A stretch of DNA of 64,000 bases from CBDCIS01 sp965217565 (GTDB taxonomy: Bacteria; Chloroflexota; Dehalococcoidia; Lucifugimonadales; CATOSD01): assembly GCA_965217565.1 (NCBI GenBank), contig CBDCIS010000001.1, positions 1 to 64,000 on the forward strand. The letters are read 5' to 3'. The position numbers and the translations under genes are program-made. Within the stretch, counting starts at the first letter, position 1. Every line of letters begins with the position of its first letter. Below, in pieces: positions 1-8,262 of this stretch. The notes below the pieces were generated by a model. The model saw only the letters and a list, made by a program, of their open reading frames with translations. It did no database searches and was not told where the DNA came from.

Positions 1-347
1 TGCGAGAAGCATATCCCCTGGACCCCTCCAAGAGCCTTGACGGCCGCGATAGTGTCCTCGTCGAGGTAGCTAATGCAATCGTAGAGAAAGTTGCCCATGC
101 CAGTCCGCACAAGCAGCGCGCGCTGCCCTATCGAAAAGCTGGGAGTGATTCCTATGCCGGTTAGCCCCCGCTCTTCCTCCCTAACCTCATTCCTGTAGCC
201 GGCGTCCCGCATCTCCGCCATCGTAGTCCACTGCTGCCCGTCCCAGCCAACGTACTGCCGGGGGTCCTCGCAGATGGCGCAACTGGCGGGAGGACTCGCG
301 CTCTCCGCGAACTCAACGCCGCACGTCCTGCAAATATAGTTCTCCAT
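1..347 (-). CDS. MBL-fold metallo-hydrolase with N-terminal zinc ribbon (partial)
   Basis: This is the N-terminal 115 codons of a leftward gene that runs off the left edge. It starts at ATG 347-345, with a GGAGGG ribosome-binding site just upstream. The protein opens with a CxxC pair (ICRTCG), then a second CxxC-like cluster around SCAICEDPRQYVGW, which suggests a small zinc ribbon. The segment that follows (GITPSFSIGQRALLV, NFLYDCISYLDE) resembles the beginning of metallo-beta-lactamase-fold proteins that carry this ribbon. The catalytic histidine motif lies beyond the window, so the substrate and even the fold remain inferred from the N-terminus. Confidence 0.6.
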   Translation of the reverse strand, partial: MENYICRTCGVEFAESASPPASCAICEDPRQYVGWDGQQWTTMAEMRDAGYRNEVREEERGLTGIGITPSFSIGQRALLVRTGMGNFLYDCISYLDEDTIAAVKALGGVQGICFS

Positions 348-501
348 AGGTCCCTCCAATCAATAGTCTCCCGTCTCCAATCATAATGTACAACAAAACC
401 CCACTGAAAACTGACCACTGACAAACTCTCCCAACCGTAGTATGATGAACCGCGCCGAAGTCAACCCGGCGACTCATCGTTCGGGTAAGAGGAGTTTTAC
501 C

Positions 502-1905
502 ATGCCCAAAGCCACCAAGCGGTCGCAGACCATCGGCGAACTGCGACAGAGCGGTTACAAGCCGCTCAGCGTCAAAGAGGAAGCGCGCAAGAACCTCATC
601 AAGAAGATCGAAAACGGCGAGGAGTTGTTCCCCGGTATCGTAGGCTTCGACGAAAGCGTTATTCCGCAGCTTGAAAACGCCGTTCTCGCCGGCCAGGACA
701 TCATCCTCCTGGGCGAAAGGGGGCAGGCCAAGTCCCGGCTAATCAGGCATCTCGTTTCCCTGCTCGACGCCGAGATTCCCGTCATTGCTGGCTGTGAACT
801 GAACGACAATCCTTTCGACCCCATCTGCCGGTCGTGCCAGGACAGCGTGTCTCGCGACGGCGACGACGTCCCAATCGACTGGATGCCAAGGGAGCGTCGC
901 TATTCCGAAAAGCTCGCCACCCCCGACATCTCCGTCGCCGACCTCATCGGCGAGATCGACCCCATCAAGGTCGCCGAAGGCCGTTACCTCTCCGACGAGT
1001 TGACCATACACTACGGCCTCATCCCGCGCACCAACAGGGGTATCTTCTGCATCAACGAGCTCCCGGACCTGTCGGAGCGCATCCAGGTCAGCCTGTTCAA
1101 TCTCATGGAGGAGCGCGACGTCCAGATCAAAGGATACCGCATCATGCTCCCGCTGGACGTCATGCTGGTATCCAGCGCCAACCCGGAGGACTACACCAAT
1201 CGTGGCCGTATCGTAACGCCCCTGAAGGACCGCTACGGCGCGCAGATTCGCACCCACTACCCCAGGTCCCTCGACGAGGAGATCGACATCGTAGAGCAGG
1301 AGTACGTCCGCTTCCCTGACACCACGGAGCGCGTCACCGTGCCCGCCTACATGAAGGAGATAGTAGCCGAGATAACCTCCCTCGCACGCCGCAGTCCCGA
1401 GGTCAACCAGAGGTCGGGCGTCAGCCTTCGCGTGTCCATATCCAACTACGAAACCATACTGGGCAACGCCTTCAAGCGCAGTCTCAGGAGCAAGGAACCC
1501 GCCTCACCCAGGGTGAGCGACCTGCCCGCGATGGTCGCGTCCACAACCGGCAAGATAGAACTCGAAAGCGTCGAAGAGGGTAGGGAGTTCAAGGTCGTCG
1601 AAGACCTCATCAAGAAGGGTGTCACCAACGTATTCGGACGCTACTTCAGCGCGGCCGAGTTCGGCGAGGTTCTCGAAAAGTTCGACGAAGGCCTCCAACT
1701 CAGGGCCGGAAGCGACATCTCCTCCTCGACATACGCCGATAAGCTCGCCCAACTCGGCAACATGGGCGAACTGATCAAGCGTGTCGAACCGTCCGAGGAG
1801 CCTGCCGCCATAGCCTCCGCCATCGAGTTCCTCCTGGAGGGCCTGCACCTGAACCGTAAGCTAAACAGGGACCAGGTATCCGGCCAATTCCTCTATCGAG
1901 GATAA
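502..1905 (+). CDS. MoxR/magnesium-chelatase-like AAA+ ATPase
   Basis: A 467-residue AAA+ ATPase. Walker A is GERGQAKS (residues 71-78). The Walker B-like strand is IFCINELPD (181-189), and SANPEDY (225-231) looks like sensor 1. An insert between A and B carries a CRSC pair (109-112) that could bind metal. The family is related to MoxR and magnesium chelatase ChlI/BchI and is usually thought to remodel or load partner proteins, often with a VWA-domain protein; none is adjacent here. I chose ATG 502 because GAGGAG lies at 489-494; the open frame reaches back to 442 but that start lacks an RBS. The substrate is unknown. Confidence 0.8.
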   Translation: MPKATKRSQTIGELRQSGYKPLSVKEEARKNLIKKIENGEELFPGIVGFDESVIPQLENAVLAGQDIILLGERGQAKSRLIRHLVSLLDAEIPVIAGCELNDNPFDPICRSCQDSVSRDGDDVPIDWMPRERRYSEKLATPDISVADLIGEIDPIKVAEGRYLSDELTIHYGLIPRTNRGIFCINELPDLSERIQVSLFNLMEERDVQIKGYRIMLPLDVMLVSSANPEDYTNRGRIVTPLKDRYGAQIRTHYPRSLDEEIDIVEQEYVRFPDTTERVTVPAYMKEIVAEITSLARRSPEVNQRSGVSLRVSISNYETILGNAFKRSLRSKEPASPRVSDLPAMVASTTGKIELESVEEGREFKVVEDLIKKGVTNVFGRYFSAAEFGEVLEKFDEGLQLRAGSDISSSTYADKLAQLGNMGELIKRVEPSEEPAAIASAIEFLLEGLHLNRKLNRDQVSGQFLYRG

Positions 1906-1906
1906 G

Positions 1907-2054
1907 CTAACGAGGGCAACGCTAGGGGCGTCCCTTGTGGGCGCCCAGCTCGCGGAATTGCCAACGAGGCCACCGGTAGGGGCGTCCCTTGTGGGCACCC
2001 AGGTCGCGGACTTGCCGACGAGGCCACCGGTAGGGGCGTCCCTTGTGGGCGCCC
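1907..2054 (+). repeat. 54-bp direct repeats containing the TAGGGGC hairpin
   Basis: Two full tandem units of 54 bp (1923-1976 and 1977-2030) are followed by a partial third (2031-2054). A remnant of the spacer part precedes them (1907-1922). Each unit opens with TAGGGGCG, has CCCTTGTGG in the centre and ends its first 24 bp with G(C/A)CCC, so it can fold as GGGCG...CGCCC. The remaining 30 bp is a spacer. The array fills the gap between the AAA+ gene and valS. The same 24-bp hairpin appears elsewhere in the window (17.9, 48.2, 61.7 and 63.4 kb). Confidence 0.85.
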
Positions 2055-2092
2055 TAGGCGAGCGCCAATCTGAAATACTGAGAGACCACCCC

Positions 2093-4774
2093 ATGACACA
2101 AACCGCGTCCAAGCGAGACATCCCAAAGGCCTACAACCCACAGGCCGTCGAGAAACGTATCCACGACTTCTGGGTCGAGCGCGAGTACTTCACCCCTGCA
2201 ATTGACCGCGCCAAGCAGCCTTTCGTCATCATCATGCCTCCGCCAAACGTCACCGGAGAGCTGCACATGGGCCACGCGCTAACCACGGCCCTCGAAGACC
2301 TCATGATTCGCTGGCACAGGATGAAGGGCGAGCCAACACTGTACCTTCCAGGCTCCGACCACGCCGGCATCGCAACCCAGGTCGTCGTCGAACGCGCCCT
2401 CGCCTCCGACGGCATCAGCCGCCACGACCTCGGACGAGAGAAGTTCGTTGAGCGTGTCTGGCAGTGGGTCGATGAGTACGGCGACAGGATATTCGAGCAG
2501 TTGAAGCGCCTGGGCGCGTCCTGCGACTGGACACGCAGGCGGTTCACCCTTGACGAAGGCCCCGCGAAGGCTGTTCGCAAAACCTTCGTCAACCTCTACA
2601 AGAAGGGCCTTATCTACAGAGGAGAGCGCATCACCAACTGGTGCCCTCGCTGTCGAACCGCCCTCTCAGACCTCGAGGTGAAACACCAGGACGAGAACGC
2701 GAGCCTATACTACATCCGCTACCAACTCAAACAGGGCAACGGCGCGGTCACCATCGCCACTACCAGGCCGGAGACGCTGCTCGGCGACACCGCGGTCGCC
2801 GTCAATCCGGAGGACGATCGCGCCAAATCCCTGATAGGCAAAAACGCGGTTCTCCCCGTCATCGGACGAGCCATCCCCATCATCCCCGACGAGGCCGTCG
2901 ATGTTCAGTTCGGCGCCGGTGCGCTCAAGGTCACTCCCGGCCATGACCCCAACGACTTCGAGATAGGCCAACGCCACGACCTGCCGACCGTCAGCATCCT
3001 CAACCTCGACGGCACGATGAACGAAAACGCGGGTCCCTACCGGGGTCAGGATCGCCTGGAGGCCCGGCAGAACATCGTCAAAGACCTGGAATCCGGCGGC
3101 CTGCTCGAGAAAATCGAACCCTACCACCACTCGGTCGGACACTGCGACCGCTGCGACGACGTGGTAGAACCCATCATCAGCAAGCAGTGGTACGTGCGAA
3201 TGGAGCCGCTCGCCAGGCCCGCAAGGGAGCGCGTGGCCGACGGCTCCATCGTCATCATCCCAGAGCGCTTCACAAGGGTCTATTTCAACTGGATGGACAA
3301 CATCAGGGACTGGTGCATCAGCCGCCAGCTATGGTGGGGACACCGGATCCCCGTCTGGTACTGCCAACGCTGCGATGAGGTCATCGTCGAGGACGACGAC
3401 CCTACGTCCTGCCCCGCGTGCGGCTCCGACGTCCTCGAAAGAGACCCCGACGTTCTCGACACTTGGTTCAGCTCCGGCCTCTGGCCTCACTCCACGCTCG
3501 GCTGGCCCGCCCAGACCGATGACCTCGACTACTTCTACCCTGGCTCCGTCCTCGAGACCGGGTACGACATCCTCTTCTTCTGGGTCGCCCGCATGATAGT
3601 GCTGGGCATCGAGAATATGGGCGACGTTCCCTTCCGCGCCGTCTATCTGCACGGCCTCCTGCTCGACCCCGAGGGCGTCAAGATGAGCAAGTCCAAGGGC
3701 AACGTGCTCGACCCGCTCGGACTTATCGACATGTACGGCGCGGACGCCCTGCGCTTCGCGCTCACCACCGGCAACTCGCCGGGCAACAACATGCGCCTCA
3801 ACCAGGGCAGGCTGGAGGCCAGCCGCAACTTCGCCAACAAGCTCTGGAACGCCGCCCGCTTCACTATGTCCAATCTCGAGGGCGCGGACGGACTGCACGG
3901 CTGGCACGAACCTTCCCCAACGCACTGCCAGGACCGCTGGATTGTCAGCCGCCTCAACCGCGTCGCCGGCCAGGTTCAGCGCTTCATGGACGAGTACAAC
4001 TTCGGTGAGGCCCAGCGCGTCATCCACGACTTCATGTGGGGCGAGTTCGCGGACTGGCACATCGAGCTCGCCAAGATACGCCTGCGCTCCCCATCGGACG
4101 GCGAGCCGTCGCCCTTGCCAACGCTCGCCCACGTGCTGGAGCGAATACTGCGCCTTCTGCACCCCTTCATGCCCTTCATCACGGAGGAAATCTGGCAAAG
4201 GCTGATGGAGCTGCTCCCGGAAGAGCCGGACCGCCCGGAGGCGCTCATCATCGCCCCGTATCCCGAGCTGGACGAGGCCCTCCTAGATGAGGCCGCCGAG
4301 TCGGAGATCGGCGCGATTATCGACATCGTGCGCTCGGTTCGCAACCTCCGCGCCGAACTCAAGATTCAGCCAAACCAGACCCTGGAGGCCGCCGTTGAAG
4401 CCGGTCCACTGGCCGCCGCCATCCGCCGCGAGTCGAACGCCATCGCCGCGCTCGCCCGCATCGACCCGCTCACAGTATCCCCCGAGACCACCAACGACAC
4501 GATGACCGGCCGCGTCTCACTGGTCCTCGAAAGCGCCACCCTCAACATCCCGCTCGGAGGCCTGATAGACCTGGACAAAGAGCGGACCCGCTTGGCCGAA
4601 GAGCAGCAAGAACTCGACGCCAAACAGAACAAAGCCGCCCAACTCCTGTCCGATGAAAACTTCCTCTCCCGGGCACCTGAAGAAGTGGTCGAGCGCGAGC
4701 GCAGCCGCCTCCAAACCATTACCGAGCGCCGGACCAGGGTGACAGAAATCCTGCAAAGACTCAGCGCGGCCTAG
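2093..4774 (+). CDS. valS: Valyl-tRNA synthetase
   Basis: Charges tRNA-Val in the cytoplasm. The 893 residues match a bacterial class Ia ValRS. The HIGH motif occurs as PPNVTGELHMGHA (about 50-62) and KMSKSKGN is at 530-537. A CxxC zinc-type cluster (CQRCDE ... CPACGS) lies before KMSKS. The anticodon-binding domain follows, and the C-terminal 70 residues form the charged coiled coil typical of ValRS. ATG 2093 gives the normal N-terminus (MTQTASKRDIPKAYNPQ). The frame stays open upstream through the 54-bp repeats to GTG 1937, but that extension is repeat-encoded and not typical of the family. No T-box leader is visible. Confidence 0.96.
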   Translation: MTQTASKRDIPKAYNPQAVEKRIHDFWVEREYFTPAIDRAKQPFVIIMPPPNVTGELHMGHALTTALEDLMIRWHRMKGEPTLYLPGSDHAGIATQVVVERALASDGISRHDLGREKFVERVWQWVDEYGDRIFEQLKRLGASCDWTRRRFTLDEGPAKAVRKTFVNLYKKGLIYRGERITNWCPRCRTALSDLEVKHQDENASLYYIRYQLKQGNGAVTIATTRPETLLGDTAVAVNPEDDRAKSLIGKNAVLPVIGRAIPIIPDEAVDVQFGAGALKVTPGHDPNDFEIGQRHDLPTVSILNLDGTMNENAGPYRGQDRLEARQNIVKDLESGGLLEKIEPYHHSVGHCDRCDDVVEPIISKQWYVRMEPLARPARERVADGSIVIIPERFTRVYFNWMDNIRDWCISRQLWWGHRIPVWYCQRCDEVIVEDDDPTSCPACGSDVLERDPDVLDTWFSSGLWPHSTLGWPAQTDDLDYFYPGSVLETGYDILFFWVARMIVLGIENMGDVPFRAVYLHGLLLDPEGVKMSKSKGNVLDPLGLIDMYGADALRFALTTGNSPGNNMRLNQGRLEASRNFANKLWNAARFTMSNLEGADGLHGWHEPSPTHCQDRWIVSRLNRVAGQVQRFMDEYNFGEAQRVIHDFMWGEFADWHIELAKIRLRSPSDGEPSPLPTLAHVLERILRLLHPFMPFITEEIWQRLMELLPEEPDRPEALIIAPYPELDEALLDEAAESEIGAIIDIVRSVRNLRAELKIQPNQTLEAAVEAGPLAAAIRRESNAIAALARIDPLTVSPETTNDTMTGRVSLVLESATLNIPLGGLIDLDKERTRLAEEQQELDAKQNKAAQLLSDENFLSRAPEEVVERERSRLQTITERRTRVTEILQRLSAA

Positions 4775-4841
4775 CCACCCCCATCTGGCCGCCTCTAACC
4801 CCTCCTGCGCCTATTCCGGCCTGTTCTCTCCAGCCCTTCTT

Positions 4842-5333
4842 CTACGCGGTTTGGGCCTCGCCTTTGTGGTCGGTGACCGCTGCGAAGAAAAGCGCAAGCG
4901 CAGCCGGTAGATAGAACACCCCGATGGAGAAGACGCCCACGGCACAGAATCCCAGCAGCGCCACAACAGCGCACCAGAGGATTATTCTGTGCCTTGCGTA
5001 GCTGTTATTGGCAAGGTGGATGGCTAACAGCCCAATACCCGTCACCAGCACAGGAAGAAGCAACCAGAGAAGCACGTACAAGCCGTTTACCTCTACTAGC
5101 GTTGTGGTAAACCTTACAGCCCCGCCGCCGGGCTCCTCACCGGGGAGCGCCGGCGTCACCGACATGCCCTCGTACGTAGGCCCGAACGTCAACCAGACCC
5201 CGGCGGCCCAGGCCAGCGCGTGGGCCGTCCATGCCGATATAGTGGCTGCTCTAACAGACCTCAACAACCCCTCGAATACGACGCTCTCCGCAGCGGCAGA
5301 CCCTTGTGGCCGCCTCCCGACCGTCACAACCAT
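4842..5333 (-). CDS. Hypothetical integral membrane protein
   Basis: A protein of about 163 residues with four likely membrane segments: ATISAWTAHALAWAAGVWLTF, LYVLLWLLLPVLVTGIGLLA, and a paired hairpin from IILWCAVVALLGF through LPAALALFFAAV. I do not recognise a family. The frame is open back to 5480, but that would overlap the upstream LutA-like gene, and the residues before the ATG at 5333 are low-complexity, so 5333 is preferred; CAGG just upstream is a weak RBS. It is the last gene of a leftward group behind the small membrane gene and the LutA-like gene, and convergent with valS. Confidence 0.5.
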   Translation of the reverse strand: MVVTVGRRPQGSAAAESVVFEGLLRSVRAATISAWTAHALAWAAGVWLTFGPTYEGMSVTPALPGEEPGGGAVRFTTTLVEVNGLYVLLWLLLPVLVTGIGLLAIHLANNSYARHRIILWCAVVALLGFCAVGVFSIGVFYLPAALALFFAAVTDHKGEAQTA

Positions 5334-5383
5334 CCTGAAAATCTCAGAATCAAAACCATCCTGATTCTGACAACCCTCCGCAT

Positions 5384-6166
5384 TCACGGCCGCATATTCT
5401 CGTCGATTAGCTGCGCCAGGTGCGCGGGCCGAACCTCGACCCCCTGCTTCTCCATACCGCCGCCTATGTGCATAAGGCAACTGCTGTCACAGGCCACCAG
5501 CGTGCCCGCTCGCGTTGCCCGAACGTTGTCGATCTTGTCCTGCAGGATCGCGCCGGAGATGTCCGCGTACTTCACCGAGAACGTCCCGCCAAAGCCGCAG
5601 CAAACGTCGCTCTGCTCCATCTCCACAAGCTCGACCCCGGGAATCGACTCTATCAGCGCACGCGGTTGAGTCGTAACGCCCAACTCTCTCCGCAGGTGAC
5701 AAGCCTCGTGATAGGTAACCGCGCGGCCTTGCGCCGCTTTCGAGCCGTCAAGGTACGGCACCAGGTCGTCGATGCCCATCACGTCAACAATGAACTCAGA
5801 AAACTCATAGACGCGGGGGATCAGCTCCTGCGCCAGCTCGAGTTGTTTAGGGTCGTTCTCCAGCAGTTCCGGGTAGAAGACGCGCAGCATACTGGCGCAC
5901 GAACCCGACGGCACGACTATGTACCGCTCCCCGCGAAACGTCCTCAGAAACCGCTTCGCCAAAGGCCTGGCGTCGCTCCAGAAACCCGAGTTGAACGCCG
6001 GTTGACCGCAGCAGGTCTGCCCTCGCGGAAAGTCAAGGTCCACACCCAACCGGCGCAGCACTCGCGCCACGCTCTCCCCAACCTCGGGATAGAACTGGTC
6101 GATGATGCAAGTAACGAAAAGGGATGCCTTGAGAGGAGAGGATGTCTGGCGCAAAGGAATCACCAC
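5384..6166 (-). CDS. LutA/GlcF-type (Fe-S)-binding oxidoreductase subunit
   Basis: 260 residues with two cysteine-rich (CCG) domains. The first has C20, TCCGQPAFNSG (C52-C53) and SGSC (C90). The second has HEACHL (C156), CCGFGG (C189-C190) and CDSSC (C226, C230). This pattern belongs to LutA/YkgE and the C-terminal half of glycolate oxidase GlcF, which bind an Fe-S cluster and pass electrons during L-lactate or glycolate oxidation. The usual partners lutB and lutC are not adjacent, so the donor is uncertain. The start is taken at the GTG of 6166; a second in-frame GTG follows immediately. AAGG lies just upstream. Confidence 0.8.
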   Translation of the reverse strand: MVIPLRQTSSPLKASLFVTCIIDQFYPEVGESVARVLRRLGVDLDFPRGQTCCGQPAFNSGFWSDARPLAKRFLRTFRGERYIVVPSGSCASMLRVFYPELLENDPKQLELAQELIPRVYEFSEFIVDVMGIDDLVPYLDGSKAAQGRAVTYHEACHLRRELGVTTQPRALIESIPGVELVEMEQSDVCCGFGGTFSVKYADISGAILQDKIDNVRATRAGTLVACDSSCLMHIGGGMEKQGVEVRPAHLAQLIDENMRP

Positions 6167-6254
6167 CTTAAGCGGAAGAATGGGAAGACTCTACACGCCA
6201 CAATCCCGATTCTGGCAATCGCGCCCGGCCCTCAACTACCGACGAACTGGCCGG

Positions 6255-6503
6255 CTATCCAAGCGCCACTCCTCGCACCACGAAGCCAGCCAGCCACGCG
6301 ACGATGAACACCGGCCCACTCGCGAACAGCCAGCCTTCAGTCCGCTGCTCCACCGCTCCGCGCAGCCGCATGTTCACCAGGAACCCGGCGAGTCCCGCGA
6401 CCACCAGCCACACCGACAGGCTGTTGACTCCAAGGGCCGCTCCGATTGCGAATCCCACAATCGCCCAACTCAATGGCGAGTCCAAGACTCCCCGCAGCGT
6501 CAT
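6255..6503 (-). CDS. Small hydrophobic membrane protein
   Basis: An 82-residue protein with three likely membrane helices: LSWAIVGFAIGAALGV, SVWLVVAGLAGFLV and GPVFIVAWLAGFVV. They are separated by a basic loop (NMRLRGAVEQRTEG). ATG 6503 is chosen because GGAG sits about 10 nt upstream and the region further upstream is repeat sequence. The gene lies 88 bp ahead of the LutA-like gene on the same strand and may share its transcript. No family is recognised. Confidence 0.5.
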   Translation of the reverse strand: MTLRGVLDSPLSWAIVGFAIGAALGVNSLSVWLVVAGLAGFLVNMRLRGAVEQRTEGWLFASGPVFIVAWLAGFVVRGVALG

Positions 6504-6644
6504 AGACGGCTTCTCCACAGACCCGGAATGTCGCCCTGCCAGACCGCCGAATCCCGCCGCGCCCAACCCAACCCGGCAGAGGGCTTTCGCACAAGAGGAT
6601 ACACCGTAAGCTGGTTGTTTGCAATTGGATTGCGCCCCGCGATG

Positions 6645-6749
6645 CTGTATCAGTTTAGTCGGTGGGGTGTCACCCTCACGCCAGCCCCCTCCCATCGAGG
6701 GAGAGGGAGAAATCGCTCTCGCGGGAGACGCCTACCAAACTGGTACAGG
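6645..6749. repeat. MITE-like inverted-terminal repeat element, copy A
   Basis: About 105 bp bounded by inverted ends: CTGTATCAGTTTAGTCGG on the left, and CCTACCAAACTGGTACAGG on the right, whose complement reads CCTGTACCAGTTTGGTAGG. The interior holds GTGTCACCC, a CCCCCTCCC/GGGAGAGGG hairpin, and CGCTCTCGCGGGAG. A second copy is at 7179-7277. No coding capacity. It lies just upstream of the small membrane gene. Confidence 0.8.
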
Positions 6750-7178
6750 TTCCCATCTGGCAGCTTTTCAGATTCGAGGGGACGCCAGCGCCTGCCTATG
6801 ACAACAAGCCAACCAGGTCGGCTGGGTTCCGGCGCCTTCCAGGATGCAACGTCGGTGTGGGATTAGCTCGCATCTGGACGGATTGATGTTTTCGCTGGCG
6901 GAAAAACGCCTGTGGGTGTCTCATGTTGATTCATTGTGTCTCATTCCTACTTGGGGTCTGTGACGCCGTGAGAGGGCCTAGGGGATGTTTCTGAGTTGGA
7001 ATGTAGTAGGGTCGCGGTTGTTTGTACAGGAAATGAGACACTTGTTTCTGTGGTTTTCGCACATCAGTCGCGCAATTGGTGTCGCGGTCTGGCGGGCGAG
7101 AGCGATGGCGGTTGTGCGTGATGGGAGTATGGTAGCACGCGCGTTCGTATATGTCAATAGGTCGCACGGAGGGCGAAG
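6750..7178. other. Non-coding stretch between two MITE copies
   Basis: No convincing gene. It contains an inverted repeat (GTGTCTCATT.C at about 6936-6947 and its complement GAAATGAGACAC at about 7030-7041) spanning roughly 105 bp. On the minus strand there is a promoter-like pair: TTGACA (7157-7152), a 17-bp spacer and TACCAT (7134-7129). Together with the flanking MITE copies, the whole 6504-7376 interval looks like a landing zone for small elements. Confidence 0.4.
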
Positions 7179-7277
7179 CTGTACCAGTTTAGTCGGTGGG
7201 GTGTCACCCTGACCCCAGCTCTCTCCCATCAAGGGAGAAGTCGCTCTCGCGGGAGGCGCCTACCAAATTGATACAGG
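7179..7277. repeat. MITE-like inverted-terminal repeat element, copy B
   Basis: Second copy of the element at 6645-6749, in the same orientation. It begins CTGTACCAGTTTAGTCGG and ends CCTACCAAATTGATACAGG. It retains GGGGTGTCACCCT and the CTCTCCCATCAAGGGAGA hairpin but lacks a few interior bases. Differences between the copies lie mainly in the hairpin arms and one terminal base pair. Confidence 0.8.
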
Positions 7278-7376
7278 CTCGCGCCGCGCCGCGCTCTTGG
7301 CAACGCGCGCGCTACCTGCCATAATTGGCGGCATCGGCCCTTTCGTTGCCTATCAGTACCTTATGGAGGTGGAACA

Positions 7377-8237
7377 GTGGCTACCCAGGTGGGAACCCTA
7401 TCTCTGGCTAAGACCCTAAACGACCTGTGCGACGACTACCCGTTTCACACTGGATGGTACTTCAAAGACCTCGACACAGGCGAGGCCGCGCACCGCAACG
7501 GCGGCGTTGTCGTGCCCTCCGCCAGCACCCGCAAAATCGCCATCATGATGACCGCGCTCGGCGCCGTCAACGAGGGCGCATTGTCCCTCGACCAGCCCAT
7601 CCCCATCCAGGCCAGGTACCAGAACAACAACTCTGGCTGCTTCCAGCACCTTCAGCCGGGATTCGTGCTGCCGCTCCGGGACCACCTGGTCATGATGATC
7701 ATCGTCAGCGACAACACCTGCACAGGCACAGTGGCCGATCTCGTTGGACTCGACGCGGTGAACCGGCTCTGCCAGTCCATCGGTATGAGCGGAACCGCTC
7801 ACAGGCACGGAATCCCGCCCAACAACCTCGACCGCAACCATCCCGTGGACGCGGTGAACGCCACGACGCCCAACGACGTCGGCCTGCTGCTGGAGCTAAT
7901 TCTCCAGGGAACCACCGACGCGGACGCCGCCGCCAAGCTCGGCTGCACGCCTGAGTTGTGCAAACTGGGCATGGACATCCTGCTGTGGCAGAAGCTCAAC
8001 ACCCGGCTGCCCTCCATGCTTCCCCAGGAGGCGAGAGTGGCGCACAAGACCGGCACAGGCTCGCGTAACTTCAACGACGCCGGCATCATATTCCAGGACG
8101 ACAGGCCCTTGTGCGTCCTCACCGTGTACACTGAGAACGTGCCAGTTGAACTTCCCGACGGCACGCCCGGCCACACGGCCACCTCACGGCTCCTAGGCGG
8201 CCTCGCTCGCGCGTGCTATGACGCCCTGAAGCGATAG
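7377..8237 (+). CDS. Class A beta-lactamase-like serine hydrolase
   Basis: 286 residues carrying all three penicillin-recognising motifs: S50-T-R-K53, SDN (111-113) and KTG (224-226). The fold is therefore that of class A beta-lactamases and related D,D-peptidases. The omega-loop region (around 149-163, NNLDRNHPVDAVNATTP) has no obvious equivalent of the deacylating Glu166, so true beta-lactamase turnover is doubtful. No signal peptide is visible, unusual for a periplasmic enzyme. GTG 7377 is preceded by GGAGGTGG at 7365-7372. The methyltransferase gene begins 25 bp downstream. Confidence 0.8.
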   Translation: MATQVGTLSLAKTLNDLCDDYPFHTGWYFKDLDTGEAAHRNGGVVVPSASTRKIAIMMTALGAVNEGALSLDQPIPIQARYQNNNSGCFQHLQPGFVLPLRDHLVMMIIVSDNTCTGTVADLVGLDAVNRLCQSIGMSGTAHRHGIPPNNLDRNHPVDAVNATTPNDVGLLLELILQGTTDADAAAKLGCTPELCKLGMDILLWQKLNTRLPSMLPQEARVAHKTGTGSRNFNDAGIIFQDDRPLCVLTVYTENVPVELPDGTPGHTATSRLLGGLARACYDALKR

Positions 8238-8262
8238 CGTTAGAAGGGGGTAGGGGCAGAAT

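Noticed and set aside
161..424. 87-codon minus-strand frame
   Set aside because: Out of frame with the clear zinc-ribbon/MBL gene that occupies 1-347.
405..430. CTGACCACTGACAAAC shared with 25984-25999
   Set aside because: A 16-bp exact match upstream of two genes is curious, but with no structure or further copies it may be a fragment of a dispersed repeat or chance.
1906..2092. T-box leader for valS
   Set aside because: No T-box sequence or specifier stem; the region is filled by 54-bp repeats.
3329..4198. Long antisense frame within valS (289 codons)
   Set aside because: Shadow of GC-rich coding DNA; no RBS and no motif.
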